A stretch of DNA of 64,000 nucleotides from Patiriisocius marinistellae (GCF_009014635.1 NZ_BKCF01000001.1:124001-188000); one strand, 5' to 3'. Positions 53,512-63,461 are shown, counted from the stretch's first letter. Numbers and translations: made by a program. Notes: generated from the sequence alone by a model not told the origin.

Positions 53512-56500
53512 ATGAAGTTAAAATTATCTATTCTCATTTTCTTTTTTACCCTTATGGGGTATGCGCAGGATATAACTTCAAATTACAAAACAAAGCGTGT
53601 TGCTGTGCGAGACACTATTACTATTGATAGTGTGGCAATAAACCCAGCACAGTTTAAAGTTTTTAGTGACCGTACCACAGTGATTGATTCCTTAAAATAC
53701 ACCGTTGATTTTAATAAGGCAATTTTAATCCCTTCGGAAACTTTAAAGACCGAAACAGATTCACTAACCATTGATTATTTACGTTATCCAGACTTTTTAA
53801 CCCGCGACTATTTTCAATTTGACAAAAGTATAATTGTTGAAAATACAGGTGCCATCGACAAATTATATTCACTTGACCAAAGCACCCGTGTAAATAATTT
53901 TACTCCCTTTGATGGCCTTAACACTAATGGTAGTATATCCCGTGGTGTCACTATTGGTAATAATCAAAATGCTGTTGTAGACTCGCAACTTGACCTTCAA
54001 ATTACAGGAAAATTAAATGATAATGTTTCTATCCGTGCTTCTATTCAAGACGCTAACATTCCTACTCAAGAAGGAGGTTATTCACAAAATCTTGACGAAT
54101 TTGATCAAGTTTTTATTGAACTCTACAGCGATAATTGGAACATTAGAGCAGGTGACGTTGACCTCCAAAACCAAGGAAGTTACTTTGCTAATTTCACAAA
54201 AAAAGTACAAGGAATCTCATTAGGTGGCACCATTAATCATGCTACTGGTGCAAAAACTACTGCGTTTGCTGCGGGTGCTTTAGTGAGAGGGGTTTTTACA
54301 ACAAGTCAATTTGTGGGACAGGAAGGAAATCAAGGTCCTTATAAATTAGTGGGGCCTAATGGAGAACTTTTTGTTTTGATAGTTTCCGGGAGTGAAAATG
54401 TGTATGTCAATGGTATTTTAGTACAACGTGGTGAAAATGAAGATTATGTAATTGATTATAATGCTGGTGAAATTAAATTTAACCCTACGTATCCTATTAC
54501 TTCAAACATGCGGATTACGGTTGATTATCAATTTACAGAGCGCAATTATACGCGTTTTATAGGCTATGGTGGTGGTGATTATACGAGTGACACGTTTGAC
54601 ATAGGCGCGTATGTATATTCAGAAAATGATGCTAAAAATCAGCCATTACAACAAAACCTAAGCGAAGAGCAGGTAGCTGTATTACAACAAGCAGGTGATG
54701 ATATGTCTTTAATGAATGCGCCTTCTGCTGTTCCTGCAACATTTGTTGAAGGTCAAATATTTTATAAAAAAGACCTAATTAACGGGGAGGAAATTTTTGT
54801 GTTCTCCAATAATCCAGAAGATGAACTTTTTAATGTACGTTTTACTCTTGTGGGAGCAAATCAAGGCGATTATGTTTTGAGTGATGCATCTGCAGTTACT
54901 CGTATCTTTGAATATGTAGCACCTATTAATGGAGTTCAACAGGGTAATTATGCTCCTTTTGTACGTATCAATGCACCAACTAAGTTACAAATAGGTGGTG
55001 TTAAAGGGCGCTTTCATCCTAATGAGAAAACAAACATTGATTTTGAGCTTGCTGGAAGTCAAAGAGATCTCAACTTATTTTCGGATATTAACGATGAAGA
55101 CAATGATGGCTATGCATTGCGACTTACAGGAAAACAAAATATTTACACTAGTGCAGATAGCTTAAGCGTGAGCGGTATAGGTACGATAAATTTTATTAAT
55201 AAGGATTTCCGAAATGTGGAGCGTATCTATAATATTGAATTCAATAGAGATTGGAATCTTATTGACCCAATGGGCGATCAACGGTTTATAACTGCTGGTG
55301 CTGAGATTTTAAAACCTGGAGTGGGTATCTTTAATTATACATTTCAAAATTTAAACTTTTCAGAAAATTATGATGGTACGCGTCAAGAAATTGTGGGAAA
55401 CATTATAAAAGATAGTTTAAAAGTACAAGGGCAAGCAAGTTATTTAAAAAGTGAGAGTGATTTATTAGACACACAATTTGCTCGAGGAAACATTCGTGGT
55501 GCTTATTCGTTTAAAAAGGCATGGACGGGTGCAAAATTAGGCTTTGAGGACAACAAGGTAATAGCAATTGAACAAGATACATTAACACCGTTAAGCTTAA
55601 AATACAACGCATATGAAGTCTATGCTGGAATAGGTGATAGCACGGCATTATTTGTAGAAACAGGTTATCAATATAGAACAAATGACAGCCTAAGAAATGG
55701 AAGTGTGCAACGAGTAAACTCGAGTAATACGTTTTACGCAAAATCTAAACTTATCAACACTCAAAACTCTCAATTAGAAATTTTTGCAAATTACCGCACT
55801 CTTAAAGACGCTATGACAGAAGAGAAAGAGCAATCGTTAAATGCTCGCGTGCTTTACAATCAGTCATTGTTTAAAGGGTTTATAAGAGGCACTACCACAC
55901 TTGCGTCTAATAATGGCGTAATTCCACAGCAAGATTTTACATATGTGCAGGTGGACCAAGGCGAAGGGGTTTATACATGGAATGATTATAACAATAATGG
56001 CGTTCAAGAACTAGAAGAGTTTGAAATAGCACAATTTCAAGATGAGGCAGATTTTATTCGCATATTACTACCTAATCAGACATTTCAGAAAATAAGAGAG
56101 AATAAATTTGGGCAAACTCTAACCCTTAATCCTCAACAATGGAATGGAAAAGGTGGTTTTTTAAAAGTGCTTTCTCATTTTTACAATCAAACATCATATA
56201 CGATTGACAGAAAAGTTCGACGTGCTAATGAGGATTTTAATATTAACCCATTTGAAGATGGTGGGGACAATCAATTAGGTCTTGCGTTAAGTTTTAGAAA
56301 TGCTATTTTCTTTAATCGTGGAAAACAAAAATATACTACCAGCTACACCTACATAACGAGTGCCTCAGATAATTTGCAATCATTAGGACTACAGTCATCA
56401 AGACTTAAAAATCATCAATTGAATTTTACCCATAAATTTGGTGAGAGTTGGTTAGTAAACGGAAAAGGTGTTACAGGTAGTACAGAGAGTACTTCTGAAA

Positions 56501-56925
56501 ATTTTAGTAGCCGTAATTATAGATTAGACACCTATGAGCTCAATCCAAAAATTTCTTACTTACTTAGTTCTCAAACACGTTTTGATGTGTTTTACAACTT
56601 TATTAATAAAGACAATGTTATTAATGGGGCCGAAATGTTAGACCAGCAAAAAATAGGTGCTTCATTTTCCTATGCTAATGCAGAAAAAATTTCGTTAAAT
56701 GGTGAGTTTACGTATATCGACAATGCATTTGAAGGAAGTGCTTTCTCTCCAGTTGCCTATCAAATGCTTGATGGATTACAACCAGGAACAAACTTTACGT
56801 GGCGAGCATTGATTCAAAAAAGAATTACGAAGTATCTTGATGCAAACATTACGTACAATGGTAGAAAGAGCGAGACTTCAAATACTATCCATACAGGAAG
56901 TGTACAATTAAGAGCGTTCTTTTAA
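53512..56925 (+). CDS. large outer-membrane protein of unknown function
   Basis: The 1137-residue protein has a signal peptide (1-19, ending G-Y-A-Q). The N-terminal third contains S-I-S-R-G-V-T-I-G-N-N-Q-N and E-F-D-Q-V-F-I-E-L, a pattern I associate loosely with SprA-type flavobacterial barrels. Two calcium-loop-like motifs appear: one near residue 525 (D-E-D-N-D-G) and one at 825-836 (D-Y-N-N-N-G-V-Q-E-L-E-E, a full EF-hand-like loop). The C-terminal half is a series of amphipathic strands ending in V-Q-L-R-A-F-F, an outer-membrane-barrel signature. I cannot assign a function. A shared terminator follows. Confidence 0.88.
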   Translation: MKLKLSILIFFFTLMGYAQDITSNYKTKRVAVRDTITIDSVAINPAQFKVFSDRTTVIDSLKYTVDFNKAILIPSETLKTETDSLTIDYLRYPDFLTRDYFQFDKSIIVENTGAIDKLYSLDQSTRVNNFTPFDGLNTNGSISRGVTIGNNQNAVVDSQLDLQITGKLNDNVSIRASIQDANIPTQEGGYSQNLDEFDQVFIELYSDNWNIRAGDVDLQNQGSYFANFTKKVQGISLGGTINHATGAKTTAFAAGALVRGVFTTSQFVGQEGNQGPYKLVGPNGELFVLIVSGSENVYVNGILVQRGENEDYVIDYNAGEIKFNPTYPITSNMRITVDYQFTERNYTRFIGYGGGDYTSDTFDIGAYVYSENDAKNQPLQQNLSEEQVAVLQQAGDDMSLMNAPSAVPATFVEGQIFYKKDLINGEEIFVFSNNPEDELFNVRFTLVGANQGDYVLSDASAVTRIFEYVAPINGVQQGNYAPFVRINAPTKLQIGGVKGRFHPNEKTNIDFELAGSQRDLNLFSDINDEDNDGYALRLTGKQNIYTSADSLSVSGIGTINFINKDFRNVERIYNIEFNRDWNLIDPMGDQRFITAGAEILKPGVGIFNYTFQNLNFSENYDGTRQEIVGNIIKDSLKVQGQASYLKSESDLLDTQFARGNIRGAYSFKKAWTGAKLGFEDNKVIAIEQDTLTPLSLKYNAYEVYAGIGDSTALFVETGYQYRTNDSLRNGSVQRVNSSNTFYAKSKLINTQNSQLEIFANYRTLKDAMTEEKEQSLNARVLYNQSLFKGFIRGTTTLASNNGVIPQQDFTYVQVDQGEGVYTWNDYNNNGVQELEEFEIAQFQDEADFIRILLPNQTFQKIRENKFGQTLTLNPQQWNGKGGFLKVLSHFYNQTSYTIDRKVRRANEDFNINPFEDGGDNQLGLALSFRNAIFFNRGKQKYTTSYTYITSASDNLQSLGLQSSRLKNHQLNFTHKFGESWLVNGKGVTGSTESTSENFSSRNYRLDTYELNPKISYLLSSQTRFDVFYNFINKDNVINGAEMLDQQKIGASFSYANAEKISLNGEFTYIDNAFEGSAFSPVAYQMLDGLQPGTNFTWRALIQKRITKYLDANITYNGRKSETSNTIHTGSVQLRAFF

Positions 56926-57072
56926 TCTTTGATTGACAATAGATGAACCCCTATAAATTTTCGGAAGTAAAATGAAATGAGAGGTTATTTTTTAAAGTAT
57001 CTAGCACTTTAAACATCTTCATGCCTCTGTATAATGAAACGGTTATTTTTGTACCTCTTAAAATTTCGGCAT

Positions 57073-57106
57073 AAAAAAAGGGAAGCCATAATGACTTCCC
57101 TTTTTA
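57073..57106. terminator. bidirectional terminator between convergent genes
   Basis: The stem AAAAAGGGAAG/CTTCCCTTTTT with a 9-nt loop serves the large outer-membrane gene (+) and the T9SS gene (-). Confidence 0.92.
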
Positions 57107-57124
57107 TTATTCAAGGCTGTATGA

Positions 57125-59308
57125 TTACTTTACAATAATCTTAGCAGACTTTTCAATATCTCCAGCGCCTAATTTAATAAGGTAAACACCTGAAGCTACA
57201 TAAGACATATCTAACTCGTAACGGTATTTATTACCTTCTTTGATTAAGTTATTGAAAGCTAAAGTTTTGCCTCCAATATCGTAAACTGATAAAGGTAATA
57301 TGTCGTTATAAGAAGTTGTTAATGTAATTGTAAAATGTTTTTGATCGCTTGAGGTCACTATCATCTCAGCGTTAGCAAGTTGTAAATCTGTAATAGATAA
57401 AACAGTGTCATTATCTACATTCTCTCCATACACATTGTTAAATGGATTTTCATCACCAGAATTATTTGCAGTAGTTTCAATGCGATAATCTCCTGTTGCA
57501 GATAAATCTGCTGTTTCAGTAAAACTATAAGTTCCTGTTGCACCAGCAGCTACAGATCCTGTAAAGGTTTCAGAAACTACAGTACCCCCATTAATTGAAT
57601 AGGTAACTGGAAACCCAGATTGAGCAGCAGTACCATAATTTTGAACTTCAATTGTTATTACTTCACTATCAGTTAATCCTTCACTTGTATTAGGTGTTAA
57701 ATTAATAACTGCTAGATCATTTGTTACTGGAGCAGCATGTTTAAATACACCTACAACATCTCTCCTATTAGGATTAAAATACTCTGCAATATGCCACATT
57801 GTTTGATCATCTAAAGGATCTATACTTAAATGTACATAATCTGCAAAACGAGTTCCTGGACAATTAGCACTACTCTGTGCAATTAAATCTTCAGCAATTG
57901 TCATTTGACCAACTGGATCATCAGCAAAACGACCTGTGTAACGAATAGAAATTCGCTCAGTATCACTTACAGAACTATATGCCATCCCTATATTTCCAAA
58001 AACATCCATTACCATTGATCCTGAGAATGCATCTTTGCCATCTGGAGCAGTATACGTACCTTCTTGAAAAATAGACCAAGGCTCTCCTTGTGCATCTTGT
58101 CTTAACTCATACCAACGAATACCTGCAAGTTCGCCACCTGTAGGATCTGTATCTACAACAAAGTTTAATAATGCTGAGTTATAAGTATCAAATTTTCTGA
58201 ACTGTGCTTGATTCATAACCGTTGCTTGTAATGCATCAATATCTGCACCTCCACCTGGTTGATCTAAGTTTGCAAAATTACCTCCATCAAATACAGAAAT
58301 AAAATCTGTCGTTGGAATTACTTGTGCTGCAGATACTGTAGAATTTGAAGGTGTTTCCCAATCTGTATTAAATGTCCATACTTTTAAATGGTCATCACTT
58401 ACACCACCCCAAGCATCATCCTGTAAATATACTACAGAGAAGTTTCCTTTTTCAGGCTGAGAACCTCCTGTAGCAGAAAATCCGTGTGGGCTATAAAAAC
58501 CGTTTGTAGCAATACCTGGCAATGGAAATGAAATACGCTGTGCTGGTAAACCTTGAGCCATTTGCTCACGCTCTACAGCAAAAGTACGATTTGAAGATCC
58601 TATATTTGCTGTTACATAATACGCATCACTCCACACAGAAAACTTTGTGTAATCTGGGAATGCTCCTGTTGTAAATCCAGTAGTGTAAACATGCCAACCA
58701 TCATTAACTGGATCTGGACCTTGACAAACTGCCATATTAAATCCATTTGGACTACTATCAAATTCTGTAATTACAAAACGACCTCTTGGCTCTCCTGGTT
58801 CATTTTCAATATATGGATCAAAAAATACAATTGGATCACCAATGTTATTTCCTGGGAAAATTGTAGCCAATGATGCTTCATTAGTTAATGGGGTTCCTGT
58901 TTTGTCAAAAATTCTAAAGTTAGAATTCCACGCACCTATGTAGTGATTAGGGCCTACAGCTCCCGTAGGATCTGACGGTGTTGCAGATGCATTTGTATCT
59001 GCATCAAAAACAAGTAAAGGTGCTTTAGATCCATGAATAGGAGGTGCTGTTTGTAACGCTCCATCTGGTGTTGCAGAACCTTTTCCTGGAACTACTTGAT
59101 TACCTCGTTGTCTTTTTGGGCGACCTTCTCTAGGAGTATTGTCACCTTCGATAAAAGAACCAGTTCTCATCTGTTCAGCGATACTAGGCACACTAATAGG
59201 TGCTTCCATCATGCCGTATTCATTCGCAGGATACTGCTGCACTTCTTGAGCCGTTAAGCTTACCGTTGCCAGTAATCCTAAAGCCATCATGTAGTTTGTA
59301 AATTTCAT
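57125..59308 (-). CDS. secreted T9SS type A protein
   Basis: The 727-residue protein has a signal peptide (1-20, ending L-T-A-Q). The central region is beta-propeller-like (aromatic-rich loops with D-P-T-G-A-V-G and N-W-E-T-P repeats), followed by a CARDB-like segment (about 545-640, V-I-N-L-T-P-N-T-S-E) and the T9SS sorting domain at the C-terminus (about 650-727, Y-D-I-G-G-K-T-L, then G-V-Y-L-I-K-L and K-I-I-V-K). No enzymatic motif is visible. It is probably a surface-exposed or released protein moved by the T9SS, to which gldD and gldE in this window are linked. Confidence 0.88.
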   Translation of the reverse strand: MKFTNYMMALGLLATVSLTAQEVQQYPANEYGMMEAPISVPSIAEQMRTGSFIEGDNTPREGRPKRQRGNQVVPGKGSATPDGALQTAPPIHGSKAPLLVFDADTNASATPSDPTGAVGPNHYIGAWNSNFRIFDKTGTPLTNEASLATIFPGNNIGDPIVFFDPYIENEPGEPRGRFVITEFDSSPNGFNMAVCQGPDPVNDGWHVYTTGFTTGAFPDYTKFSVWSDAYYVTANIGSSNRTFAVEREQMAQGLPAQRISFPLPGIATNGFYSPHGFSATGGSQPEKGNFSVVYLQDDAWGGVSDDHLKVWTFNTDWETPSNSTVSAAQVIPTTDFISVFDGGNFANLDQPGGGADIDALQATVMNQAQFRKFDTYNSALLNFVVDTDPTGGELAGIRWYELRQDAQGEPWSIFQEGTYTAPDGKDAFSGSMVMDVFGNIGMAYSSVSDTERISIRYTGRFADDPVGQMTIAEDLIAQSSANCPGTRFADYVHLSIDPLDDQTMWHIAEYFNPNRRDVVGVFKHAAPVTNDLAVINLTPNTSEGLTDSEVITIEVQNYGTAAQSGFPVTYSINGGTVVSETFTGSVAAGATGTYSFTETADLSATGDYRIETTANNSGDENPFNNVYGENVDNDTVLSITDLQLANAEMIVTSSDQKHFTITLTTSYNDILPLSVYDIGGKTLAFNNLIKEGNKYRYELDMSYVASGVYLIKLGAGDIEKSAKIIVK

Positions 59309-59549
59309 ATTAAGTAATTTTAAGTTTTAATATTTTTATTTAATTTATAAAATTACGACGATTTAGAGAAAGAACAAGGAATAAAAACTAGTATTTTCTC
59401 ACTATAATCTCCTATTATATACTCGAACAGTATTAAAGATGCACTCTTATGCTTAATTATTTAAATCCAAAATAAATCAAAATACGTAATTAATAAAAGA
59501 TACAATATTTGTAATTTTCAAAAATATATAACCACAAAACTTTTAAATC
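59309..59549. other. divergent intergenic region
   Basis: It must carry promoters for the T9SS gene and the small lipoprotein. AATATTTG at 59503-59510 is one base from the TAnnTTTG box for the plus-strand gene. No strong hairpin. Confidence 0.35.
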
Positions 59550-59915
59550 ATGATAATTCGCACTTTAATATTAACACTTTGTATATCAATTACAGCATGT
59601 TGTACTTCAAAAAAATCAACAACAGATGCCAATATGGACAGCACTGAAAAATCTGAAATTATGATGACAGACGCAAAGATGATGGAAGCTGGTTTTAAAC
59701 AAGGCGTAATTGTAGCAAGTAATATTGAAGGAGATTGTCCTTTTACAATAAAAATAGATGGAGACCAACCCTATTTTTTAGATCCAATTAACCTTGATGA
59801 TATGTATAAAAAAGATGGAATGAAAATTTGGTTTACTTTTAATGGTTTAAGAATGATGAACCGTTGCGAAAAAGCAAATCCTGTGAATGTTAATGAAATT
59901 CAAGTTAGAAAATAA
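59550..59915 (+). CDS. hypothetical small lipoprotein
   Basis: The 121-residue protein has a lipoprotein signal ending at Cys17 or Cys18 (I-T-A-C-C-T-S-K-K). The mature part holds G-V-I-V-A-S-N-I-E-G-D-C-P-F-T-I-K and W-F-T-F-N-G-L-R, suggesting a small beta-fold with two conserved Cys (near 73 and 107). Flavobacterial proteins of this shape exist but I know no function. It has its own region between divergent genes and ends near a hairpin shared with glyS. Confidence 0.78.
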   Translation: MIIRTLILTLCISITACCTSKKSTTDANMDSTEKSEIMMTDAKMMEAGFKQGVIVASNIEGDCPFTIKIDGDQPYFLDPINLDDMYKKDGMKIWFTFNGLRMMNRCEKANPVNVNEIQVRK

Positions 59916-59936
59916 GCTAGCTACTTAATAAAAGTG

Positions 59937-59982
59937 AAATTTCCGAAGCGAAACATTGTGTTTTACTTCGGAAATTTTAATT
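59937..59982. terminator. hairpin terminator built from two copies of the dispersed 10-mer
   Basis: ATTTCCGAAG (59939-59948) and CTTCGGAAAT (59966-59975) with extra A/T pairs form a stem with a 17-nt loop between convergent genes. The flanking A/T runs let it act on both strands. This is the only pair in the divergent order. Confidence 0.8.
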
Positions 59983-59996
59983 TATGACTATTTGTG

Positions 59997-61535
59997 CTAT
60001 TGTTTCAACCACTCTTTCATTGAAATGGCTTTTGAAACAATACCATCAATTTCTGAAATTTTAATACGTTGTTGTTCCATTGTATCTCTGTGTCTAATGG
60101 TTACTGTATTATCTTCAATCGTTTGATGATCTACCGTTATACAAAATGGAGTTCCGTTGGCATCTTGACGTCTGTAACGTTTTCCTACGGCATCTTTCTC
60201 GTCATAGAACACGTTATAGTTCCATTGTAAATCTTCAATAATGCTATTTGCTATTTCTGGCAATCCGTCTTTCTTTACAAGAGGAAAAACTGCCACTTTT
60301 ACGGGTGCTAATACTGCAGGTAATTTTAAGACTGTTCTTGAAGAACCGTCTTCTAATTCTTCATCTTGTAATGCCGTACTAAAAATAGCCAAAAACATTC
60401 TATCTAAACCTATAGATGTTTCCACAACATATGGTGTGTAATTTTCTTTTAATTCTGGATCAAAAAATTGTAACTTTTTGCCACTATGCTTTTCGTGGGC
60501 TTTTAAATCAAAATCTGTGCGGCTATGAATGCCTTCTAACTCTTTAAATCCAAATGGAAAATTAAACTCAATATCCGCCGCAGCATTTGCATAATGTGCT
60601 AACTTTTCATGGTCATGAAAACGGTAGTTTTCTTTACTCATTCCTAGCGATAAATGCCAATTAAGTCTCGTTTCTTTCCAGTATTCATACCATTTCATCT
60701 CTTCGCCTGGACGCACAAAAAATTGCATCTCCATTTGCTCAAACTCACGCATTCTAAAAATAAATTGTCTTGCAACGATTTCATTTCTAAAAGCTTTTCC
60801 AGTTTGTGCAATACCAAATGGTATTTTCATTCTTCCAGTTTTTTGTACATTCAAGAAGTTAACAAAAATACCTTGTGCTGTCTCTGGTCTCAAATACAAA
60901 TCGGTTGCTGTGTCTGCAGAAGCTCCTAATTTTGTACCAAACATTAAATTAAATTGCTTAACCTCAGTCCAATTTCGTGAACCACTTAATGGGCAAGCAA
61001 TTTCTAACTCTTCTATGAGTAATTTTACATCATCAAGGTCCTCAGCTTCTAAAGATCGTGCCATGCGTTCAAGAACTTCAGTCTTTTTATTTAAATAACC
61101 TACTACTCTTGGGTTTGTAGTTATAAACTCTTGCTCGTTAAATGCATCACCAAATCGTTTTGAAGCTTTTGTGATTTCTTTCTGTGCTTTAACATTTAAT
61201 TTCTCCGCATAATCCTCTATCAACACATCTGCACGATAGCGCTTCTTTGAATCCTTATTATCAATCAAAGGATCATTAAATGCATCTACGTGACCTGAAG
61301 CTTTCCATGTCGTAGGGTGCATTAAGATCGCGGCATCAATACCTACAATATTTTGATGCATATGCACCATACTGCGCCACCAATATTCACGTATATTTTT
61401 TTTTAATTCAACACCATTTTGCGCATAATCATAGACAGCACTTAAACCGTCATAGATTTCACTCGAGCCAAAAATATATCCATATTCCTTTGCGTGCGAG
61501 ATTACTTTTTTAAATTGATCTTCATTGTTTGCCAT
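59997..61535 (-). CDS. glyS: glycine-tRNA ligase
   Basis: The 512-residue class II synthetase is of the alpha2 (eukaryote/Bacteroidetes-like) type, not the alpha2-beta2 type. Motif 2 is in F-R-N-E-I-V-A-R near 248-255 with L-R-P-E-T-A-Q-G-I-F near 216, and motif 3 G-L-D-R-M-F near 374-379. A C-terminal anticodon-binding domain (about 405-505) follows. It charges tRNA-Gly. TATTTTTG ends 4 nt before the ATG, so the mRNA may be leaderless. It is convergent with the small lipoprotein. Confidence 0.97.
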   Translation of the reverse strand: MANNEDQFKKVISHAKEYGYIFGSSEIYDGLSAVYDYAQNGVELKKNIREYWWRSMVHMHQNIVGIDAAILMHPTTWKASGHVDAFNDPLIDNKDSKKRYRADVLIEDYAEKLNVKAQKEITKASKRFGDAFNEQEFITTNPRVVGYLNKKTEVLERMARSLEAEDLDDVKLLIEELEIACPLSGSRNWTEVKQFNLMFGTKLGASADTATDLYLRPETAQGIFVNFLNVQKTGRMKIPFGIAQTGKAFRNEIVARQFIFRMREFEQMEMQFFVRPGEEMKWYEYWKETRLNWHLSLGMSKENYRFHDHEKLAHYANAAADIEFNFPFGFKELEGIHSRTDFDLKAHEKHSGKKLQFFDPELKENYTPYVVETSIGLDRMFLAIFSTALQDEELEDGSSRTVLKLPAVLAPVKVAVFPLVKKDGLPEIANSIIEDLQWNYNVFYDEKDAVGKRYRRQDANGTPFCITVDHQTIEDNTVTIRHRDTMEQQRIKISEIDGIVSKAISMKEWLKQ

Positions 61536-61539
61536 GTAG

Positions 61540-61547
61540 CAAAAATA
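61540..61547 (-). promoter_or_regulatory. glyS -7 box just before the start codon
   Basis: TATTTTTG, 4 nt, then ATG on the minus strand. No clear -33 element. Confidence 0.45.
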
Positions 61548-61561
61548 GAAAATTGGCGTGG

Positions 61562-61630
61562 GGTATAAGCTTCTCTTTATTATTTTTTTCTGAAATAAAA
61601 TGGATTTAATATTTCAGAAAAAATTATACC
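61562..61630. repeat. inverted repeat upstream of glyS
   Basis: GGTATAA/TTATACC forms the outer arms and TTTTTTTCTGAAAT (61583-61596) with ATTTCAGAAAAAA (61611-61623) the inner arms; the left arm has extra bases. The inner arms carry an A-for-C variant of the dispersed motif. Confidence 0.55.
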
Positions 61631-61642
61631 TTTTTATGCATT

Positions 61643-61686
61643 AAAAAATCCTTTAATCTTGAGGTGTCTCTCGATTAAAGGATTTA
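61643..61686 (-). terminator. terminator of the coiled-coil protein gene
   Basis: The stem AAATCCTTTAATC/GATTAAAGGATTT with a 14-nt loop is followed by Ts on the minus strand. Confidence 0.9.
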
Positions 61687-61712
61687 AAATTTATGAATAT
61701 TCTGAAATCGTT

Positions 61713-62597
61713 CTATTTTAATTCAAACGTTGTGGTTGCAATTTGTTTTGCTCCATCAAAAACATTTACAATATATCTTCCTTCAACTAGGTCTGCCTCT
61801 TTAGCATCAACAAGCGTACAAACATCTAGTGCTTCATTTTCATAAAATACATTTGTTGTAGCGCTATAGTTTAAAGTTTTACCTTCAAAAGTAATTTTCG
61901 CATTGTCACCTAATACATTATTTCTAGGACTTAAAACCTGCACATAAACCATTCGATCTCCTTTTTTTGCAATAGTATTTGGTGCTAATGTGTAACAAGC
62001 TCTTAATTTATCTGCTCTGCTTGATCTCTTAGTATCAACTATTTTCCCACTATTTCTAACAATTACTGCTTCTCCTCGTAAATTTGTAACACCAAGTACA
62101 CCAGCTTTTTTAATTGTTGTAGCAAGCGCTTCGTTTGATTGGTTTACTGAGTCAACAACTTTAATTGTTTCTGTCAGCACGTTAGTTGTACTATCACGCT
62201 CAACAGCAAGTCTTTGGTTTGCTATAATTAAACTATCTGCCCTTTTAAAGAGCGTTTTTCGCTCGGCTTTCAGTCTTCCAATTTCAACTTTATAACGTTG
62301 AATTAATGATGCATTTGCTTCAGAATCTTTAACCGAATCTAACAACACAACAATTCTTTCTCTCGCTGCAAGTAAATCTTTATCCTTTAATTCATTATCT
62401 TGAATAATATCATTGTAGTTTGCAATAAGGTCTTCAAGTTCAGTTTCAACATTAGCTTTTTGTACCTCGAGAGCGGTAACTGTGTCACTACTGTCTTGGT
62501 AAAGTATAAAAGTGTAAACTGCAAGTCCTATTAATAATAACGTAAGAACGCCAATGAGCACTTTAAAGCGTGTATTATTTTTAGTTTCGTCTGTCAT
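61713..62597 (-). CDS. membrane-anchored coiled-coil protein
   Basis: The 294-residue protein has a single transmembrane helix near the N-terminus (about 12-32, V-L-I-G-V-L-T-L-L-L-I-G), a long coiled coil (about 38-170) and a C-terminal beta-rich domain (about 190-294, with N-V-F-D-G-A-K-Q-I near the end). No enzymatic motif. The topology suggests a cytoplasmic N-terminus and periplasmic coiled coil, as in some envelope-organising proteins. TACATTTG at 62626-62633 is a fair -7 box. Divergent to comF. Confidence 0.8.
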   Translation of the reverse strand: MTDETKNNTRFKVLIGVLTLLLIGLAVYTFILYQDSSDTVTALEVQKANVETELEDLIANYNDIIQDNELKDKDLLAARERIVVLLDSVKDSEANASLIQRYKVEIGRLKAERKTLFKRADSLIIANQRLAVERDSTTNVLTETIKVVDSVNQSNEALATTIKKAGVLGVTNLRGEAVIVRNSGKIVDTKRSSRADKLRACYTLAPNTIAKKGDRMVYVQVLSPRNNVLGDNAKITFEGKTLNYSATTNVFYENEALDVCTLVDAKEADLVEGRYIVNVFDGAKQIATTTFELK

Positions 62598-62674
62598 TAG
62601 TGGTTATTTATATAGTTGTTGCGGCCAAATGTAATGTGTTTAAAAAAAACAAACTCCAAAAGAAATTATAAAAT

Positions 62675-63355
62675 ATGATTGCAGATGTGTTAAATATCTT
62701 ATTCCCAAAAACTTGCAATGGATGCAACAGTGCTATTTCTAGCTCAGAAAAGGTAATTTGTGTTAAATGCAGGCATAATTTGCCTCTTTTTCAGCAACAA
62801 TATGCTGGTGAGAATTCAATAAAAAATATTTTTTATGGAAGAATTCCAGTAGTTCATGCAACTGCTCTTTTAAAGTTTGAAAAACAAAGTATTGTTCAAG
62901 AATTAATGCACAATTTAAAATACCGCAAACAAGAAGATATTAGCGCTTTCTTTGGTGCATGGTTAGGAGAAAAATTGAGTGCATTAAATGATTATAAAGA
63001 TATTGATGTTGTAATACCAGTACCAATCCACAAAACAAAAAAAAGAGAACGAGGTTACAACCAAGTATCTGGGTTTGGTAGCGAAATAGCAAAAGCTCTT
63101 TCTATTACCTTTCATGAAGATGTATTATTAAAAACAGCAAATACAAAAACGCAAGTTTTTAAAGGAAGATTGAAAAGAATGGAAACAGCTCAAACGCTAA
63201 CTATTAAAAACTCACATCTTATTAAAAATAAACACATTCTACTAGTTGATGATATTATTACAACGGGTGCAACATTAGAGAACTGCGCGTTACAATTATT
63301 AAAGATACCAAATACAAAAATTAGTTTTGCTGCTATTGCAATGACAATCTCATAA
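62675..63355 (+). CDS. ComF-family protein
   Basis: The 226-residue protein has an N-terminal zinc-finger-like part (C-N-G-C near 13-16, then C-V-K-C) and a C-terminal phosphoribosyltransferase-type domain with the PRPP-loop L-L-V-D-D-I-I-T-T-G-A-T near 189-200. ComF/GntX proteins are linked to natural DNA uptake in several bacteria, though their exact function is unclear. R-E-R-G-Y-N-Q near 125 is a family signature. It is the only competence-linked gene in the window apart from radA and ssb, of interest because of the dispersed 10-mer. Confidence 0.92.
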   Translation: MIADVLNILFPKTCNGCNSAISSSEKVICVKCRHNLPLFQQQYAGENSIKNIFYGRIPVVHATALLKFEKQSIVQELMHNLKYRKQEDISAFFGAWLGEKLSALNDYKDIDVVIPVPIHKTKKRERGYNQVSGFGSEIAKALSITFHEDVLLKTANTKTQVFKGRLKRMETAQTLTIKNSHLIKNKHILLVDDIITTGATLENCALQLLKIPNTKISFAAIAMTIS

Positions 63356-63461
63356 CCACAATAAACTCATAAAACAAATGCTATAATTTGTACAATTTAT
63401 TTTAACGTCTCAACACTAAAAGTTTCCTTATTTTTGTCTTGAAAATTTTAGTTCTATCTCT

